Assembly (NCBI GenBank): GCA_024364735.1
Contig: JAGFNQ010000200.1
Coordinates: 81,708 to 145,707, forward strand
Origin: Boesenbergia rotunda
Lineage: Eukaryota; Streptophyta; Magnoliopsida; Zingiberales; Zingiberaceae
DNA length: 64,000 nucleotides
Direction: 5' to 3'
Of this stretch, positions 12,401 through 24,747 are shown piece by piece. The first letter of the stretch is position 1. Each line of letters opens with the position of its first letter. Below the pieces are notes generated by a model. It was not told the DNA's origin and did no database searches. It worked only from the letters and a program-made list of their open reading frames with translations. Position numbers and translations under genes: made by a program.

Positions 12401-13484
12401 TCTCCCCCTTTTTGATGTTTAACAATACGTTTAAGTTAGGGAAAACAAATAGCAAAAACAATGTATGGATCCTATCACAAGGCATCCCCACACCTAACCT
12501 TCCCAAGTTAGGAATTTTTACCAAAACGGGCTTTTTAAAACCTTCCCAAGGCTCTCCCTACATTGGACTTATAAAGGCTTTTTAAGAACCCCTCCAAGGT
12601 CCCCCTTACGCCTTGAATGGAGCAACAATGCTCTCCCTTTACCTAAGCTCTCCCTAGACCTAGGATTTCTTGCAAAGGTGTGTTTAGTTTCCTACTTAAA
12701 CCTAACACTTCTCCCCCTTTGCCATACATCAAAAAGACTCCAACAATTTCCCTCTCATTGGATCTTTTAACTTCTAATGACCAGAAACACAGTGTACTAA
12801 CCCCCCATGAGATTACATACTTGTTTGACATCATTTGGACACCATTTGACTGCTGAAACACCAAAATCAGCCTTTACCAGCTGACTGCCCACTGTCCCAG
12901 TCGACTGGCACCCTGAAAATCCAAATTTCAACCTTTCTGACCCAATTTCAGAAATGCACCAGAAATTTCATAAATCTTCAAAATTTCTCAAATTTTGTGG
13001 AGAGATTTGTGGTACCCATACCTACTTGGAAAAAATACACTCAAAAATATATCTATCACCATTTCCAAGATTGACACAAAACCCAAAAGCTAGCTAAATG
13101 GTTCAATTAAACCTTGACCTAAAGTCATAATTTTGGTTTTCCCTTGATGTCACTGCCCATACCAACCCACAATGCATCCCTAGCATTGATTTATATGGCA
13201 GTTATACATCAAAAACCAATTCTCATGCTTTATGACCCCAATGTCATATTTCCATGCACGAAACTCAAACCCATTGTGCCAAATCACAAAGAATTGAGAT
13301 TCAAGTCCGTCTCCAACTCTTTTGGCACACTCCATGGTCCATCTAGACCTTCAGGAGAAAATCTCTCGAGATTCATTCACCGTATCCCAAAGACTCCTAA
13401 AGCCCCCCTTGAGCTCTTAGCCTTAGTCACCTCCCTAGGTGACTCAACAATCACTAGGACACACCGGTGTACCTCCGGCGACTC

Positions 13485-14823
13485 TTAGCCTACAAACTTA
13501 ACCCTTTTAACTTTGGACTCCTTGTCCTTAGTTAATATCTTTTTCTTTCCTTTTAATGGCATCCCCTTGTCATTCTTGGATTTCTCCTCCTTGCTATAAT
13601 TATATGCTACCTTAGCATATTTCTTTTCCTTGGCATTGGAGACCTTAGATCGGTATCCTAATCCCGATCTATCATTGTTGGATTTTAGATCACCCAACAA
13701 CATACATAAACCTTAGATCCAATAGTGAATCTATTTAGGGTTTTCTCCATTTCTTTAAGTCTTGCCCTCAAAACTTGGTTTCCCCTCTCTAGGTTCTCAA
13801 CTCTAGAACCACCATGTCCTCCTTGGACATTCCTAGACCTACCCATTCTAGGCATGTGTCTCCCCTTCTTGGGATTAATGCTTTGATCCTTAGGTCTAAT
13901 GGTCTTGGATTTATCATGATGCATGATTTTCCTAGGGTTTTGATCTACAATATTAACCCTACTCCTATCATGATATTTAAATCCAAAGTTATGCATGGAT
14001 AAATAATTGACATTATTTCTATTATGCATGGATGAGTTTAAATTTGAATTACATTTAAACTTAACGTTAGGGATTACCTCCCTTACCCTTGTAGCTCCCC
14101 CTTGATGTGACCTTCTCTTCTTCTCATTCTTCTCCCATCTTCTTAAATGCTCCATTTTCTTGAGCTCTTCTTTTCTTGGACATTTGGTGTGATAGTGGCC
14201 TAGTTCCCCACAAGTGTAGCACCTGATGTGCTTCTTTTCTTTCTTTTCCCTACAACCCATATTAGATTTTAAATGAATGGACTCGGGTTTAGGGTTTACC
14301 TCCTTTTTACCTAGTGGACACTTGTCGTTGTGGTGCCCATTCTTGTTGCATCCAAAGCATATGATGTGATCCTTGGTTCTTGCTTTGGTGGAGGTAGGAG
14401 CTTCTTCTTGCTCCGGTATGGAAGTGGGTCTCTCCTCCCTCTCAATTCTTGAAGTGGAGACCTCTTCTACTTCTTCCTCACTTAAAGATGTAGACGATTC
14501 AACTCTCTCCTCTTCTTCGGATGTTGAACTTGACTCAACTTCCAATTGGTCCTTTTCCTTGGACTCTTCTTCTTCTTGTCCTTGTGTCGAATTCTCATGT
14601 AGAGCTATTATCTTCCTCCATAGCTCATATGCATTCTTGTACTCCCTACATTTGACACAATATGTGAAGGTAATAAATTCAATACAATTCTAGTTACCTC
14701 CTTATCCGCCTCCGCTTCTTCCGTTTGACTCTTGGTCCAATACCGAGGTCGGAGGCGCTTCCCCTTCTTGTTCATTGGAGCTTCAAATGGAACTTCCAAC
14801 GCCGTCCAATGATACCAATCCAT
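13485..14823 (-). pseudogene. Gag-like protein with two CCHC zinc knuckles, frameshifted
   Basis: The main frame at 14545-13685 (286 codons) has an acidic Ser/Glu-rich N-terminus. Two CX2CX4HX4C zinc knuckles follow, at about residues 63-76 (CFGCNKNGHHNDKC) and 109-122 (CYTCGELGHYHTKC), and then a basic Asn/Arg-rich tail. This is a nucleocapsid-type RNA-binding protein of copia gag. Upstream, 14823-14608 encodes more gag-like residues in another frame (ending near RIVLNLLPSHIVSNVG), and 13703-13485 continues the basic tail, so at least two frame changes break the gene. The usual UBN2-type central gag domain is shortened or absent. No pol follows. Confidence 0.75.
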
Positions 14824-14980
14824 TTAGAACCATGTCTCCAACTGCTTCCTCCAATAATTGAAATCATCTCGATCGTATGGAGGTGGAATCCTAGTATCTC
14901 ATCCAAGTGGACCTTCCGATTCCATTTTCCTCTAGCACCTTTTGCTCTCCCAGCGGTTAGTCTGTAGATGAGCGACCTTC

Positions 14981-14992
14981 GCTCTGATACCA
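14981..14992 (-). other. Primer binding site, initiator tRNA-Met
   Basis: The minus strand reads TGGTATCAGAGC, the standard 12-nt complement to the 3' end of plant initiator methionine tRNA, two bases from the LTR edge. Confidence 0.95.
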
Positions 14993-14994
14993 CT

Positions 14995-15925
14995 TGTTAG
15001 ATCCGTGACCGTCAAGCTAGAGGGGGGGTGAATAGCTTCTTTCGATTTTCTACCTACAACGTTAGCAAGCGTAAGCGGAATAACAACTAAACAAACTAAA
15101 AACAATGCTAATGCCAACCTTTACATGGTTCGGAGATAACGCTCCTACTCCACGGCTGTCCATAAGGTGGGCGATCCCTTGATCCTTCGGTGGATCACTC
15201 CCCGGATGCCCTCCGACTAGCTCGTGTAGCTCCTTGTGGGTGGAGAAACCTCGCCACAGTCCCGGATACACTTCTGAGCAACTAGACTACTATTTGGCCT
15301 TTAACCAAAGCCAAATTCGTCAAAGCTCTCAGTCAAAACTGAGCCCCTTTAAATAGGTTTCTTGGCTGAAAATCCCGCTACCAGTCGACTGATCCATTAC
15401 CAGTCGACTGATCCTACTCAAATTCGACCATTACAAGCCCAACGTTCAAATTTCAGCCACACCAGTCAACTGCTCCAGGGGCAGTCAATTACCAATCGAC
15501 TAATATTTCGGTGAGTTCGAGTCCCCCTGCTGGCAGTCGACTGATCCATTCCTAGTCGACTGCCCAGCTTACAATCTCACTCTCCCTCACCCCAAAGATC
15601 CTCCTTCACGTATGCCTTCAAGTACACTCCCTTGGCTTGCCCCTTGAAGTCCTCTTCTATTGGCTATCGCCCCTCGGATGCACACGCAAGCCCTCGGCTT
15701 GCCTCCATGCCACCCTTCACGTGTGCCCTTTGAAGTCCACTTCCCCGGCTTGCCCTTGGAGTCCTCTTCCCTCGGCTCTCGTCCCTCGGATACGCCCTTC
15801 ATGTGTGACTCACCAAGTCCTGCAAACTCAATCACACATATCAAATAACAAGAGTAAACCTAACTTAAACCCTTTGCCCAAACATCAAAACACATGGTCA
15901 CTCCGGACCATAGATTACCCCAACA
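14995..15925 (-). repeat. 5' LTR of the gag-only element
   Basis: It starts TGTTAG and ends CCAACA in plus-strand reading, an inverted pair typical of LTR ends. A 2-bp gap separates it from the primer binding site at 14981-14992. It repeats the CAGTCGACTG palindromes at 15383-15563. Confidence 0.88.
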
Positions 15926-16090
15926 ATCTTCTGTGTGTCACCACACACCATGTTATCTACAATGTAAAGTATTGGACTTTTATGCATACACTAATATAAA
16001 TACGCATATGTGTTGTTGTGATTCTCTTTTCAAAATGTAGATGATCTTATATATATAAAAAGAACAAGTCTTTTAGTATACACATCTAAT

Positions 16091-18763
16091 AATCTTCCAC
16101 TTATACTCAAAGACTTTGCTATTCTCTCACTGCCATACATCTGACTCCCATATCCTCCACATGCTATTTAAAAGCTCTTGCTGGAAGAGCTTTAGTGAAA
16201 GGATCCGCTAGGTTGTCCTCCGATGCAATCTTGGCGACAGCTACTTCTCCTCGCTTTACGATTTCTCATATCAGGTGGTACTTGCACTCTATGTGTTTAC
16301 TCGCCTTATGGGCTCGTGGTTCCTTTGAGTTTGCAACTGCACCATTGTTATCACAAAAGATTGTGATAGATCTGGCCAAACCAGGAATCACATCCAAGTC
16401 TATGATGAAGTTCCCGAGCCATATAGCTTCCTTGGCTGCCTCTGAGGCTGCCACATACTCAACTTCATGGTGGAGTCCGCCACGCATTTCTGCTTAACAC
16501 TCCTCCATACTATGGCTCCACCTCCTAAAGTAAACACAAACCCCGAGGTAGACTTACTATTGTCCCTATCTGACTAGAAATCCGAATCCGTATAACCCAC
16601 AGGGACTAATTAGTTTGCCCGGTAAACCATCATATAATTCCTAGTCCGTCTTAGGTATTTCAATATATGTTTTACCGCAGTCCAATGTCCCTGTCTAGGG
16701 TTACTCTGATATCTGTTGACCATGACCACGGCAAAGTAGATATATGGTCTCATGCACAACATAGCATACATGAGGCTTCCTACAGCCGATGCATAAGGAA
16801 CTGCCTTCATTTCCTTTATCTCCTTTGATGTTTTCGGACACATCTCCTTAGATAGAGGAACTCTATGCCTGAAAGGTAGAAAACCCTTCTTGGAGTTTTC
16901 CATGCTAAAACGAGCCAGAACGGTGTCAATGTATGAAGCTTGGGATAAGCACAACATCCTTTTCTGGCGATCCCTTATGACCTTGATCCCAAGGATGTGT
17001 CCCGCTTCTCCTAAGTCCTTCATATCAAACTATTTGGACAACCATACATTTACGTCTGATAACACTTTGACATTGTTGCCAATTAACAAAATGTCATCTA
17101 CGTAAAGTACAAAAAACACCACTACGTTTCCGTCACATCTCTTATATACACATGATTCATCCGGAGTTTGAATAAATTCATATGACTGGATTACTTCATC
17201 AAAGCGGATGTTCCAAGATCGCGAAGCTTGCTTCAATCCATAAATGGATCGATTTAGCTTGCACACTAGATGCTCTTTGCCCTTCGCAATGAACCCTTCT
17301 AGTTGCTTCATGTAGATGGTCTCCTTAAGACTTCCGTTAAGGAAAGTTGTCTTGGCGTCCATCTGTCATACCTCATAGTCCATATGAGCAGCAATAGATA
17401 AGAGAATCCGGATAGACTTAAGTATGACTATTGGCGAAAGGTCTCCTCATAATCGATACCCTCTTTCAGAGTATACCCTTTCGCAATAAGCCTAGCTTCG
17501 AAGGTCTCAATCTTCCCGTCTGATCCTCTCTTTCTCTTGTAGATCCACTTGCATCCAATGGATTTTACACCATTAGGTGGTTCTACTAGCTCCCAGACAT
17601 GATTAGAATCCATTGATTCTATCTCAGAATTCATTGCCCTTTGCCAAGAATCTGCATCCCTATCTTGGAGGGTCTCGTCATAGGTCCAGGGATCCGGTTC
17701 ATGTTCACCAGGGACCAAGTTCGAAGACTCTCCCAAAAACATGAATCTCTCAGGTTGTCTAACAACCCTCCCACTGCGACGAGGTACCACCTGTGTATCT
17801 TCTGTGACACACGGTGCAGTGACTTATGGTGTATCCTCTTGTACAGTTGGTACTAAGGTTGGAACGTCCCCTCTTAGTTCTTCAAGCACAAGTCTACTCC
17901 TGGGCTTGTGGTTCATCACATAGTCTTCTTCGAAGAATCTGGCATTCGTGCTAACGATTATCTTCTGATCCTTAGGACTATAGAACAGACAACCTTTCGT
18001 CCTTCTAGGATAGCCTACGAATAGACGCACTTCCGTACGAGATTCCAACTTATTAGTATCTCCCTTCAGCACATGTGCTGGACTATCCCAAATTCGAACA
18101 TGTCCTAGACTAGGCTTTCGCCCAGTCCACAGTTCTGTGGGAGTAGAAGGGACTAACTTAGATGGAACCAAGTTCAGTATGTACGCTGTCATTTCCAGAG
18201 CATATCCCCAGAACGAATCTGGCAACTCAGAGTAACTCATCATTGACCTAACCATCTCCATAAGAGACCTATTCCTTCTCTCTACTACATCGTTCTGTTA
18301 GGGCGTACCAGGTGCAGTCAACTGGGATTGAATCCCAGCCTCTGATAAGTAGGTCCTAAACTCTCCCAAGAGGTATTCACCACCACGGTCTGATCGCAGT
18401 GTCTTGATACTTTTACCTCGATGTTTCTCCACATCAGCCTTGAATTCTTTGAACTTATCAAAGCACTCAGACTTGCGGCGCATCAGGTAAATGTATCCAT
18501 ACCTTGAATAATCGTCAATAAAAGTGACGAAGTATTCAAAGCCTCCTCTAGCCTGGATAGATATAGGACCACACAAGTCAGAATGAACTAGTTCTAACAC
18601 ATCTTTGACCCTATGCCCCTTAGCCTTGAAAGGCCTCTTGGTCATCTTACCTTCCAAGTAAGACTCACAGATCGGGAAGTCTTCCACCACCAATGAACCC
18701 AAGGGCCCATCGACTATCAACCTCTGAATCCTACTAAGATTAATATGATCAAGCCTAAGCCGC
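16091..18763 (-). pseudogene. Ty1/copia polyprotein, integrase to RNase H, decayed
   Basis: Reading on the minus strand from 18763: the gag-pre-integrase end (LDHINLSRIQRLIVDGPLG, then CESYLEGKMTKRPF), the integrase core at 18720-18298 with DYSRYGYIYLM and SDRGGEYLLGEF, the integrase C-terminal part at 18261-17824, the reverse transcriptase N-terminal part at 17790-17428 (GCKWIYKRKRGSDGKIE), the RT core at 17362-17030 with the LYVDDILLIGNN catalytic motif, the RT end at 17023-16610, and RNase H at 16487-16266 (EYVAASEAAKEAIWL). The order integrase before RT marks it as copia. Several frame changes and stops separate the pieces. Gag, protease and the 5' LTR are missing at the right end, where the Tat element begins. 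Confidence 0.9.
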
Positions 18764-18989
18764 GGGCGTTATAGCTCCCGAGGTGGTCTCGGGACCCCAC
18801 CTCTCGGGGTGATCCCGGGAGAGATCTTCTGGTTGACTTTCCCAGACTGCCTCCTGAGGGGGCCCTAGAGGCTCCTCCTCCCGAGAGTGTCTCGAGGGCT
18901 CTGAAAAAGGAGTCACTAAGACTTATTGCATTCTGCCACAAAGCTTCTTCATCCCACATGCCTGCCACGGGCTATTCAACCCTATCATA
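18764..18989 (-). repeat. 3' LTR of Tat element, truncated (~226 bp)
   Basis: It matches 27277-27502 along its length, from GGGCGTTATAGCTCCCGAGG to the TATCA end. A pyrimidine-rich TCCCTCTCTTC follows right after (about 18993-19003), which on the minus strand is a polypurine tract placed exactly where one belongs beside a 3' LTR. The rest of the LTR is missing at the junction with copia. Confidence 0.7.
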
Positions 18990-19231
18990 AGTCCCTCTCT
19001 TCATGTCTGATCGAAGGAAGTGTGGCTGATTGATCGGACTAGTGTGATGGTGAAGAAGTTGAGTTCCTGCGGGTCCTCATACCCGTTGCTGTTCCTTTTA
19101 GTAATTGCAAGGGACCCTTAGGGAGTTGTGCCAAGCTCCTAGGAAATTTATCCTTAGTTTTACCCTTCCCGAAGGACTTCTGTGGCTTTCAAGGCACCGT
19201 AATGATACCTGTCCCTCTGTTATAAAGTAGC

Positions 19232-22031
19232 ATGACGCTCTTTGATGGCGACAAGGTACTTCCGCGAATGCCTCGTCGCCACGTGCTACAACGACCATCT
19301 CCTCGACTTCTTACTAATGTGTGTCGCTATAGCTGGCTCACGTCAGGCAACTGCTTCTGGGGCAACACTGATGCGGTGGTTTCTTGCTTTCCACGTGCCA
19401 CTTCCCCATTGCGTCCATTCAGGCAGCTTCCTGGGTATAAGAAGGGAAAGCGAGGACGTTCGGCTAACTTTTGACTTCGTGGCTGGGTGCACCTCGTCTT
19501 CGAAGGACTTTTTGTACGTAAGTAGTTTGTTTCCTCCCTACCTCTCCCCTTAAGGACCATAGAGGGCTACCGAGTGGCATGGTATGAGTCTATCTCTTCG
19601 AGAGTGAGACTGGAGGCTCTATAATCGGCCATCGAGGCCTATGACATCCCAGCTGAGATGGCGGTAGTTGTCCCCAGGGTAGGTCAGACGCCAGTAGAGC
19701 CTCCCACATGCTTGTCGACCTTCTTCCTGGGGCAAGTGGAGTCGGGACTCCGTTTCCCCATCCCCCCTTCTTTATGAATATAGCCTCCTACTTCGATATA
19801 CCTCTTCACCAGATGACTCCTATTGCCATCGCTTAGATGGGAGGAACGTATATTATCTTCAAACTCTTTGACCTCCCTCTGACTCCTCATCTTTTCCATT
19901 CTTTCTTCGTCTCGATCGGTTCTGGAGGGGTTTTTAGCTTCTCGACACGATCGGGCCATAGGTTTTTAGGAGGGTTTCCTTCTTCACACAAAGGGCTGAA
20001 GGAGAAGTTCTTATTCATCCGCCTGCCCACGTTGCCCTTCAGTCCTCTCCGTTGGGTAGAGACCCTCCCGACTCCTCCTTCTTTAGGGAGTTTCTCCAGG
20101 GTTCTGCGTACCAGCGTGTTAGGAATATACTCTCCGGCATGGAGTTCAGCGGCCCGAGACTGGTGCAGAGTGAGGAGCTTATGTTCCGGGCGGGCCTTAG
20201 CCCTAAAGTGACCCGAATCATCCCCAACCTCAGTATGTTTGTCTTTTTCATCACTACCTGTTAATTCTAACTAATGTTTCCTCGTTTGTTGCTTGTAGAG
20301 GAAGTCATGTTCGCCAAGGTGATAGGTTGACTTATCAAGTGGGACGAGGCCAACAAGGAGGCGTTGAATCCTCCCCCGATCGTTCCCGATGCACCCCTGT
20401 CTCTGCCGAGTCCTCGAAGGGGACTGTTGACTCGTCCCGTGGGCCTGCCTCGCCTGACAGGGTAGAGGCCACTATTACATCCCCGTCGGAGGCGGGCCGA
20501 GGGCCCTCTGATCAACGGGTTAATCCGGTGGCGGATCTTCCTTCCGGAGGTGGCTCTCCCCCAATGGTTGTTCGTCCAGAGGGGGTTAGCGAGGGCCTCT
20601 TCTCCCATTGCCCCTTCAACACTCCAGTCCGCAGGTCGGCAGAAGAGGCGACTTCCAAAGGGCTTGGGCCCTAGATGGAAAAAGTTGTGCTCCGAGGGTC
20701 CCGACCTTCTTCCCTCAGTGTCTGAGGCAACTGTTTCTCCTTCCGAGGGGGGAGCATCTGTTCTCGCATCTTCTCCTATCCCTTTGGCCGCAACTCCGGA
20801 GACGGTCGTCCCAGCACCTAGCTTTCCCTCCATCGACCTGGCCGAGGCGTCGAAGTGTAAGGAGGTACTGCGTGTCCAATACCGGATGAAACTTGACCGC
20901 CTAAAAAAGAGGTTGGATGCAGCATTGGAGGCTTCCAATCCTCCCCCCTCCCCCGTGACATTGAAGGACGTTCCGATTGAGGGGGTCTTGTCCGGGGGTA
21001 CTTCCAACTCGGAGGAGGACGACTCTGGCCCCTCCAACCTGCCACCCGAAGCTCCTGTTGTTCAACGCCTTCCTCCTTGCCGTGGCTTGCTGTCGTCTGA
21101 GGGGTGGGATAAACCGCCAAGGTCCTCAGGAGGGGCAGCCGTACGAGTCTCAGCTGGACCTTTAACCACTCTCCAGGAGACCCTTCTGAAGGTATAAGTT
21201 ACTGTTGCATTGGGTATTCTCTTGCATACTCTTTGACTTATTGGTGCAATGACAGGCAGCTGAAGATTGCCTAACCGCCAGCCGAGGTTTGTACTCCTGG
21301 GCCCAGGTTGAAGCCTTGACCCGCCGGGCCATGACAGCCGAGGGCACAACTGATCATGAGCGCCGGGCAGGACTTATGCAGGCGGGGGTCAGCCAAGCCC
21401 TCCGGGCGAAGTAGAGCATCTACTGGATGCCTTGTAGGACAAGGAGTTGGCTTTTCAAAACTCCCGACACTGAGAACGCCTAGTGTCTGAAAGAGCGATG
21501 GTCGTTACGCGGGATCTGCTCCAGATGATGCAGGAGAGGGATCAGCTTCAAATACGAGAGAGGAGATTGTCGGGTGACATCCGACTTATGGCAACCTCGA
21601 CCGAGAGACTGAACGCGCGCGTTCAGGATCAGGCGCAGCAACTTAGCCAGAAGGAGTTTGACTTTCTGATGGCCACTGATCGCGCATCTGCCCTGGAAGA
21701 TGACTTGGCCCAAGCTCGATCGGAGGTATGGGCCACGTCGAACAGACTCAGGGAGGCCCTGGCCGATCAGGATGGGATGTCTGCCGAGTTAGGACGGTTA
21801 AAGCGCGCTCATGAGACTGCTGAGGCCGAGCTTCATGCCCTTCCGACTACTAAAGCTTCTAGCTCTGAGGAGGGTGAAGCAGACTTCAAGGCGAAGTTTT
21901 TAGAGTCGGATGAATTCCATGCCATCATAGCTGACCAGGTAGTGCAGCGCTTGCAGCAAGGCTTCCACGTGTCTATCGACCAATTGAAGAAGGATCAACT
22001 TCTGCCTCCCAATGTCGACCTGCGTTTGTGA
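19232..22031 (+). pseudogene. Tat antisense accessory ORF, gypsy-type transposon domain
   Basis: The plus-strand coding region runs opposite to gag. The part at 19700-20070 (LGQVESGLRFPIPPFF, IASYFDIPLHQMTPIAIA, then KGLKEKFLFI) resembles the Pfam 'putative gypsy type transposon' domain. Two introns are visible: one ends at TGCTTGTAG before 20299, and another spans about 21191-21257 (AAG|GTATAA to GACAG|GCAGCTG). The C-terminal part at 21483-22031 is a Gln/Glu/Arg-rich coiled coil (QMMQERDQLQIRERRL). In-frame stops (for example near 19835 and after 21410) and frame changes break the reading. The function of this ORF class is unknown; it is typical of Tat elements. Confidence 0.7.
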
Positions 22032-23589
22032 GTGTCGACCGAATTGTAAAGAGACCCCCCCCCATGACCCAGAGTAGTAGGGTCGCATGTTTTACCAGGG
22101 AACTAGGCCTCTATTGTATCAATTTTGATTATCATGATCATATTTTCTTACCTTACTGTTTTGCGCATGCTTTTGGACCCGGTTCCACATATCATGTGCC
22201 TTCGCCGCGAGGGCTCGGAGAAGTAACAAGATAGAAATTTTTCCTGAGGTTAGTCCTGGGTACGGGTCTCCCGTAATAACCCTGCAAGCTTCCATTGCCA
22301 GTTCTACATTTATTTCCCTAATGGGCTCCGGTCAGCCCTTTCCTTTTGGCGGTTGCTGGTGGTTCCCGAACCATCGCCTCCGCATCACACGCAATGTCTT
22401 GAATGGACTCATAAAAGAGTTGCAGGTTCCTAGACTCGGCGAAGGCATGCCGATCGATGCGATGCTTTGTGGTTGACATCCGTTGTTGTTCCCATGTCAT
22501 GCCTGCATTAAAGGCACTGGGATGCAGTGGTCACTATAAATAAGGGGAGCGGGGTGAACCATCTTCTCCATCCCTTCCGCCTCCTTTCTTATTGATGGCG
22601 AGATGTCGTTGCCTTTTCTTCCACCCCTTTTTGAGGCCGCAGTTGTCTATGTCAGAGATGTAGGAGGGTTCCTGGCCGAAGGGCCTTGCGGAGGGGGAAG
22701 CCTTACATCATTGGCTGGGGAGCATGGTAGAGATGATGTCCAGGGTCTCACTGAAGACCCTGGTGGAGGTGGGGCTCCGGGATTATCCGAGGAGTCCAGA
22801 AGAGACATCACGTGGTCCGCCAGGGGGCATGGCGGAGATGACATATCCTGATGGTTGCCTCCCCCTAGTTGGTCCGTGGCGGTGTATTCCTGGTCTGCTT
22901 CAGATGTCATCCTCTTCCGAATCCTCGCTTTTCCCGAGTTTTGGGCATAGGATAGTGTTTGTGGGATACACCGTCACTAAGAGGGGAGGGGTTGCCGCCA
23001 CTGCTTCCTCTCCCTTGTTAAGACAATTTTTATTTTCCTGTATCCGGAGAGAAATTGCAATTGCTGCTCCCCCTCCTCTTCCTTCTGAATGTTGTGTCAG
23101 ATGCATCTTTGTGGGAAGAGGTAGTCGGGGCTTTCAGATGGGGTCGTGCTACCCATGTGTTACCTCAGGCGTCCTCATCTGTTACCAGTTACTCAAATAA
23201 AGTACCACGATGATGGTCGAAAATTCAAGGAGGACGTCTATAGAATCCCGCGTACCGCATATTTGGAAGATGGTTCCGAGCCAAGTGACCCTGTGGGAAT
23301 GACGCAGTAGCGAAGAAAGGCCCAAGTAGAGGAGCGCTTCCTCTTACTAGATATTTTGATTGTATCTTGATATTTCTCTGAGACATTGGTCTTCATGTAT
23401 TTCCCATATAAATAAAGCAAAATTTTTGTTACCTTGTGTATGTGTATATCTGTCTTGTGTTAATACTTTGACACCTCACTTGCTCTCCTTTAGCCGGGCA
23501 AGCTGTGCTATCTTGGCTCCTGCCGCACCTAAGAGTCCTGGGCACTTGCGATGTCGCGAGGCCTCATGGTTTTCGTACTTGGCAGGGAG
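22032..23589. other. Non-coding part of Tat element
   Basis: This lies between the antisense ORF and the tandem repeats. Several short Gly/Pro-rich open frames exist on both strands (for example 22603-22851), but none matches a retrotransposon domain. RT and integrase would be expected between here and the protease; none is seen. Confidence 0.55.
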
Positions 23590-24545
23590 TCCATAGCAAT
23601 CCAGACCAAGCCTAAGTACCTCGGGCATCCGCAGCACCGCGAGGCATTAGGATTTTTGTCCTTGGTTGGGAGTCCATAGCAACCCAGACCAAGCCTAAGT
23701 ACCCCGAGCATCCACAGCACCGTGAGATATTAGGGTTTTGGGTACTTGGTCGGGCGTAGCAACCCAGACCAAGCCTAAGTACCCCGGGCATCCGCAGCAC
23801 CCCGAGGTATTAGGGTTTTGGGTACTTGGTCGGGCGTAGCAGCCCAGACCAAGCCTAAGTACCTCGGGCATCCGCAGCACCACAAGACATTAGGGTTTTT
23901 GTCCTTGGTTGGGAGTCCGTAGCAACCCAGACCAAGCCTAAATACTAGCACCGCGAGGTATTAGGGTTTTGGGTACTTGGTCAGGCGTAGCAACCCAGAC
24001 CAAGCCTAAGTACCTCAGGCATCCACAGCACCGCGAAGCATTATGGTTTTTTTGCCTTGGTTGGGAGTTCGTAGCAACCCAGACCAAGCCTAAGTACCCT
24101 GGGCATCCGCAGTATCGCTAGGTATTAGGGTTTTGGGTACTTGGTCGGGCGTAGCAACCCAGACCAAGCCTAAGTACCTCGGGCATCTGCAGCACCGCGA
24201 GACATTAGAGTTTTTGTCCTTGGTTGGGAGTTCGTAGCAACCCAGACCAAGCCTAAGTACTCCGAGCATCCGCAGCACCGCGAGGTATTAGGGTTTTGGG
24301 TACTTGGTCGGGCGTGGCAACCCAGACCAAGCCTAAGTACCTCGGGCATCCGCAGCATTGCGAGACATTAGGGTTTTTGTCCTTGGTTAGGAGTCCGTAG
24401 CAACCCAGACCAAGCTTAAGTACCCCGGGCGTCCGTAGCACCGCAAGACATTAGGGTTTTTACCCTTGGTTGGGAGTCCGTAGCAACCCAGACCAAGCCT
24501 AAGTTCCCCTGGCATCCGCAGCACCACGAGGTATTAGGGTTTTTA
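23590..24545 (-). repeat. Tandem array, ~82-bp unit, about twelve copies
   Basis: The motif CCCAGACCAAGCCTAAGT recurs about every 71-84 bp (near 23613, 23690, 23763, 23846, 23926, 23997, 24079, 24162, 24241, 24321, 24405, 24488). Two unit types alternate for much of the array, one with GGGTACTTGGTCGGGCGTAGC and one with GTCCTTGGTTGGGAGTCC, giving a higher-order repeat of about 165 bp. It lies where pol should be in the Tat element. Such arrays are known from Tat-group elements. Confidence 0.9.
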
Positions 24546-24747
24546 ATTCTTCCATGGTGCGTGGGTAGTTTGAAGAAGACATCTTCCTTTATTCCTTGAA
24601 TTTGCTGCAAGGCGGCAAAAATACACAGAAGGACACACAATATATAATGCAGATCTTATCGGGACCGGAAGGGTCAGAGACAGCTGCCTGGCCTGGACCT
24701 CCCGAGCCTCTGGTCCTTCACACTCTGCGCATGACCTACTGCTTTGG

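Larger units (their letters stand above)
11456..15925 (-). mobile_element. Gag-only LTR retrotransposon (TR-GAG type)
   Basis: Two direct repeats of about 930-945 bp (11456-12400 and 14995-15925) bracket about 2.6 kb that encodes only a gag-like protein on the minus strand. The primer site for initiator tRNA-Met (TGGTATCAGAGC) lies next to the right repeat, and a pyrimidine-rich stretch (CTCCCCCTTTTT, about 12402-12413, a polypurine tract on the minus strand) lies next to the left one. This fixes the orientation as minus. No protease, reverse transcriptase or integrase is present, so mobility would depend on a helper. The left repeat lacks the TGTTAG start seen in the right one, and I could not find a matching target duplication. 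Confidence 0.85.
10260..16090 (-). mobile_element. Copia 3' LTR, split by a gag-only element
   Basis: The part at about 10260-11455 looks like a copia LTR on the minus strand. It has TATATATA at 10978-10985 (reading CTATATATACC on minus), a downstream purine/pyrimidine leader, and an AT-rich end. The part at 15926-16090 looks like the start of the same LTR: it directly follows the copia RNase H region, and on the minus strand it starts after a purine-rich AAGTGGAAGATT (about 16085-16100), a typical copia polypurine tract, and holds the short inverted repeat GTGTGTGGTGACACAC. The two parts are separated by the 11456-15925 element. The outer boundary near 10260 is approximate. Confidence 0.55.

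Noticed and set aside
20267..21037. 256-codon minus frame over the antisense ORF
   Set aside because: It overlaps spliced plus-strand coding and lacks any retrotransposon motif; it is a composition shadow.
23590..24545. CRISPR-like direct repeat array
   Set aside because: Units are directly adjacent with no unique spacers, in a plant retrotransposon; it is a tandem repeat.
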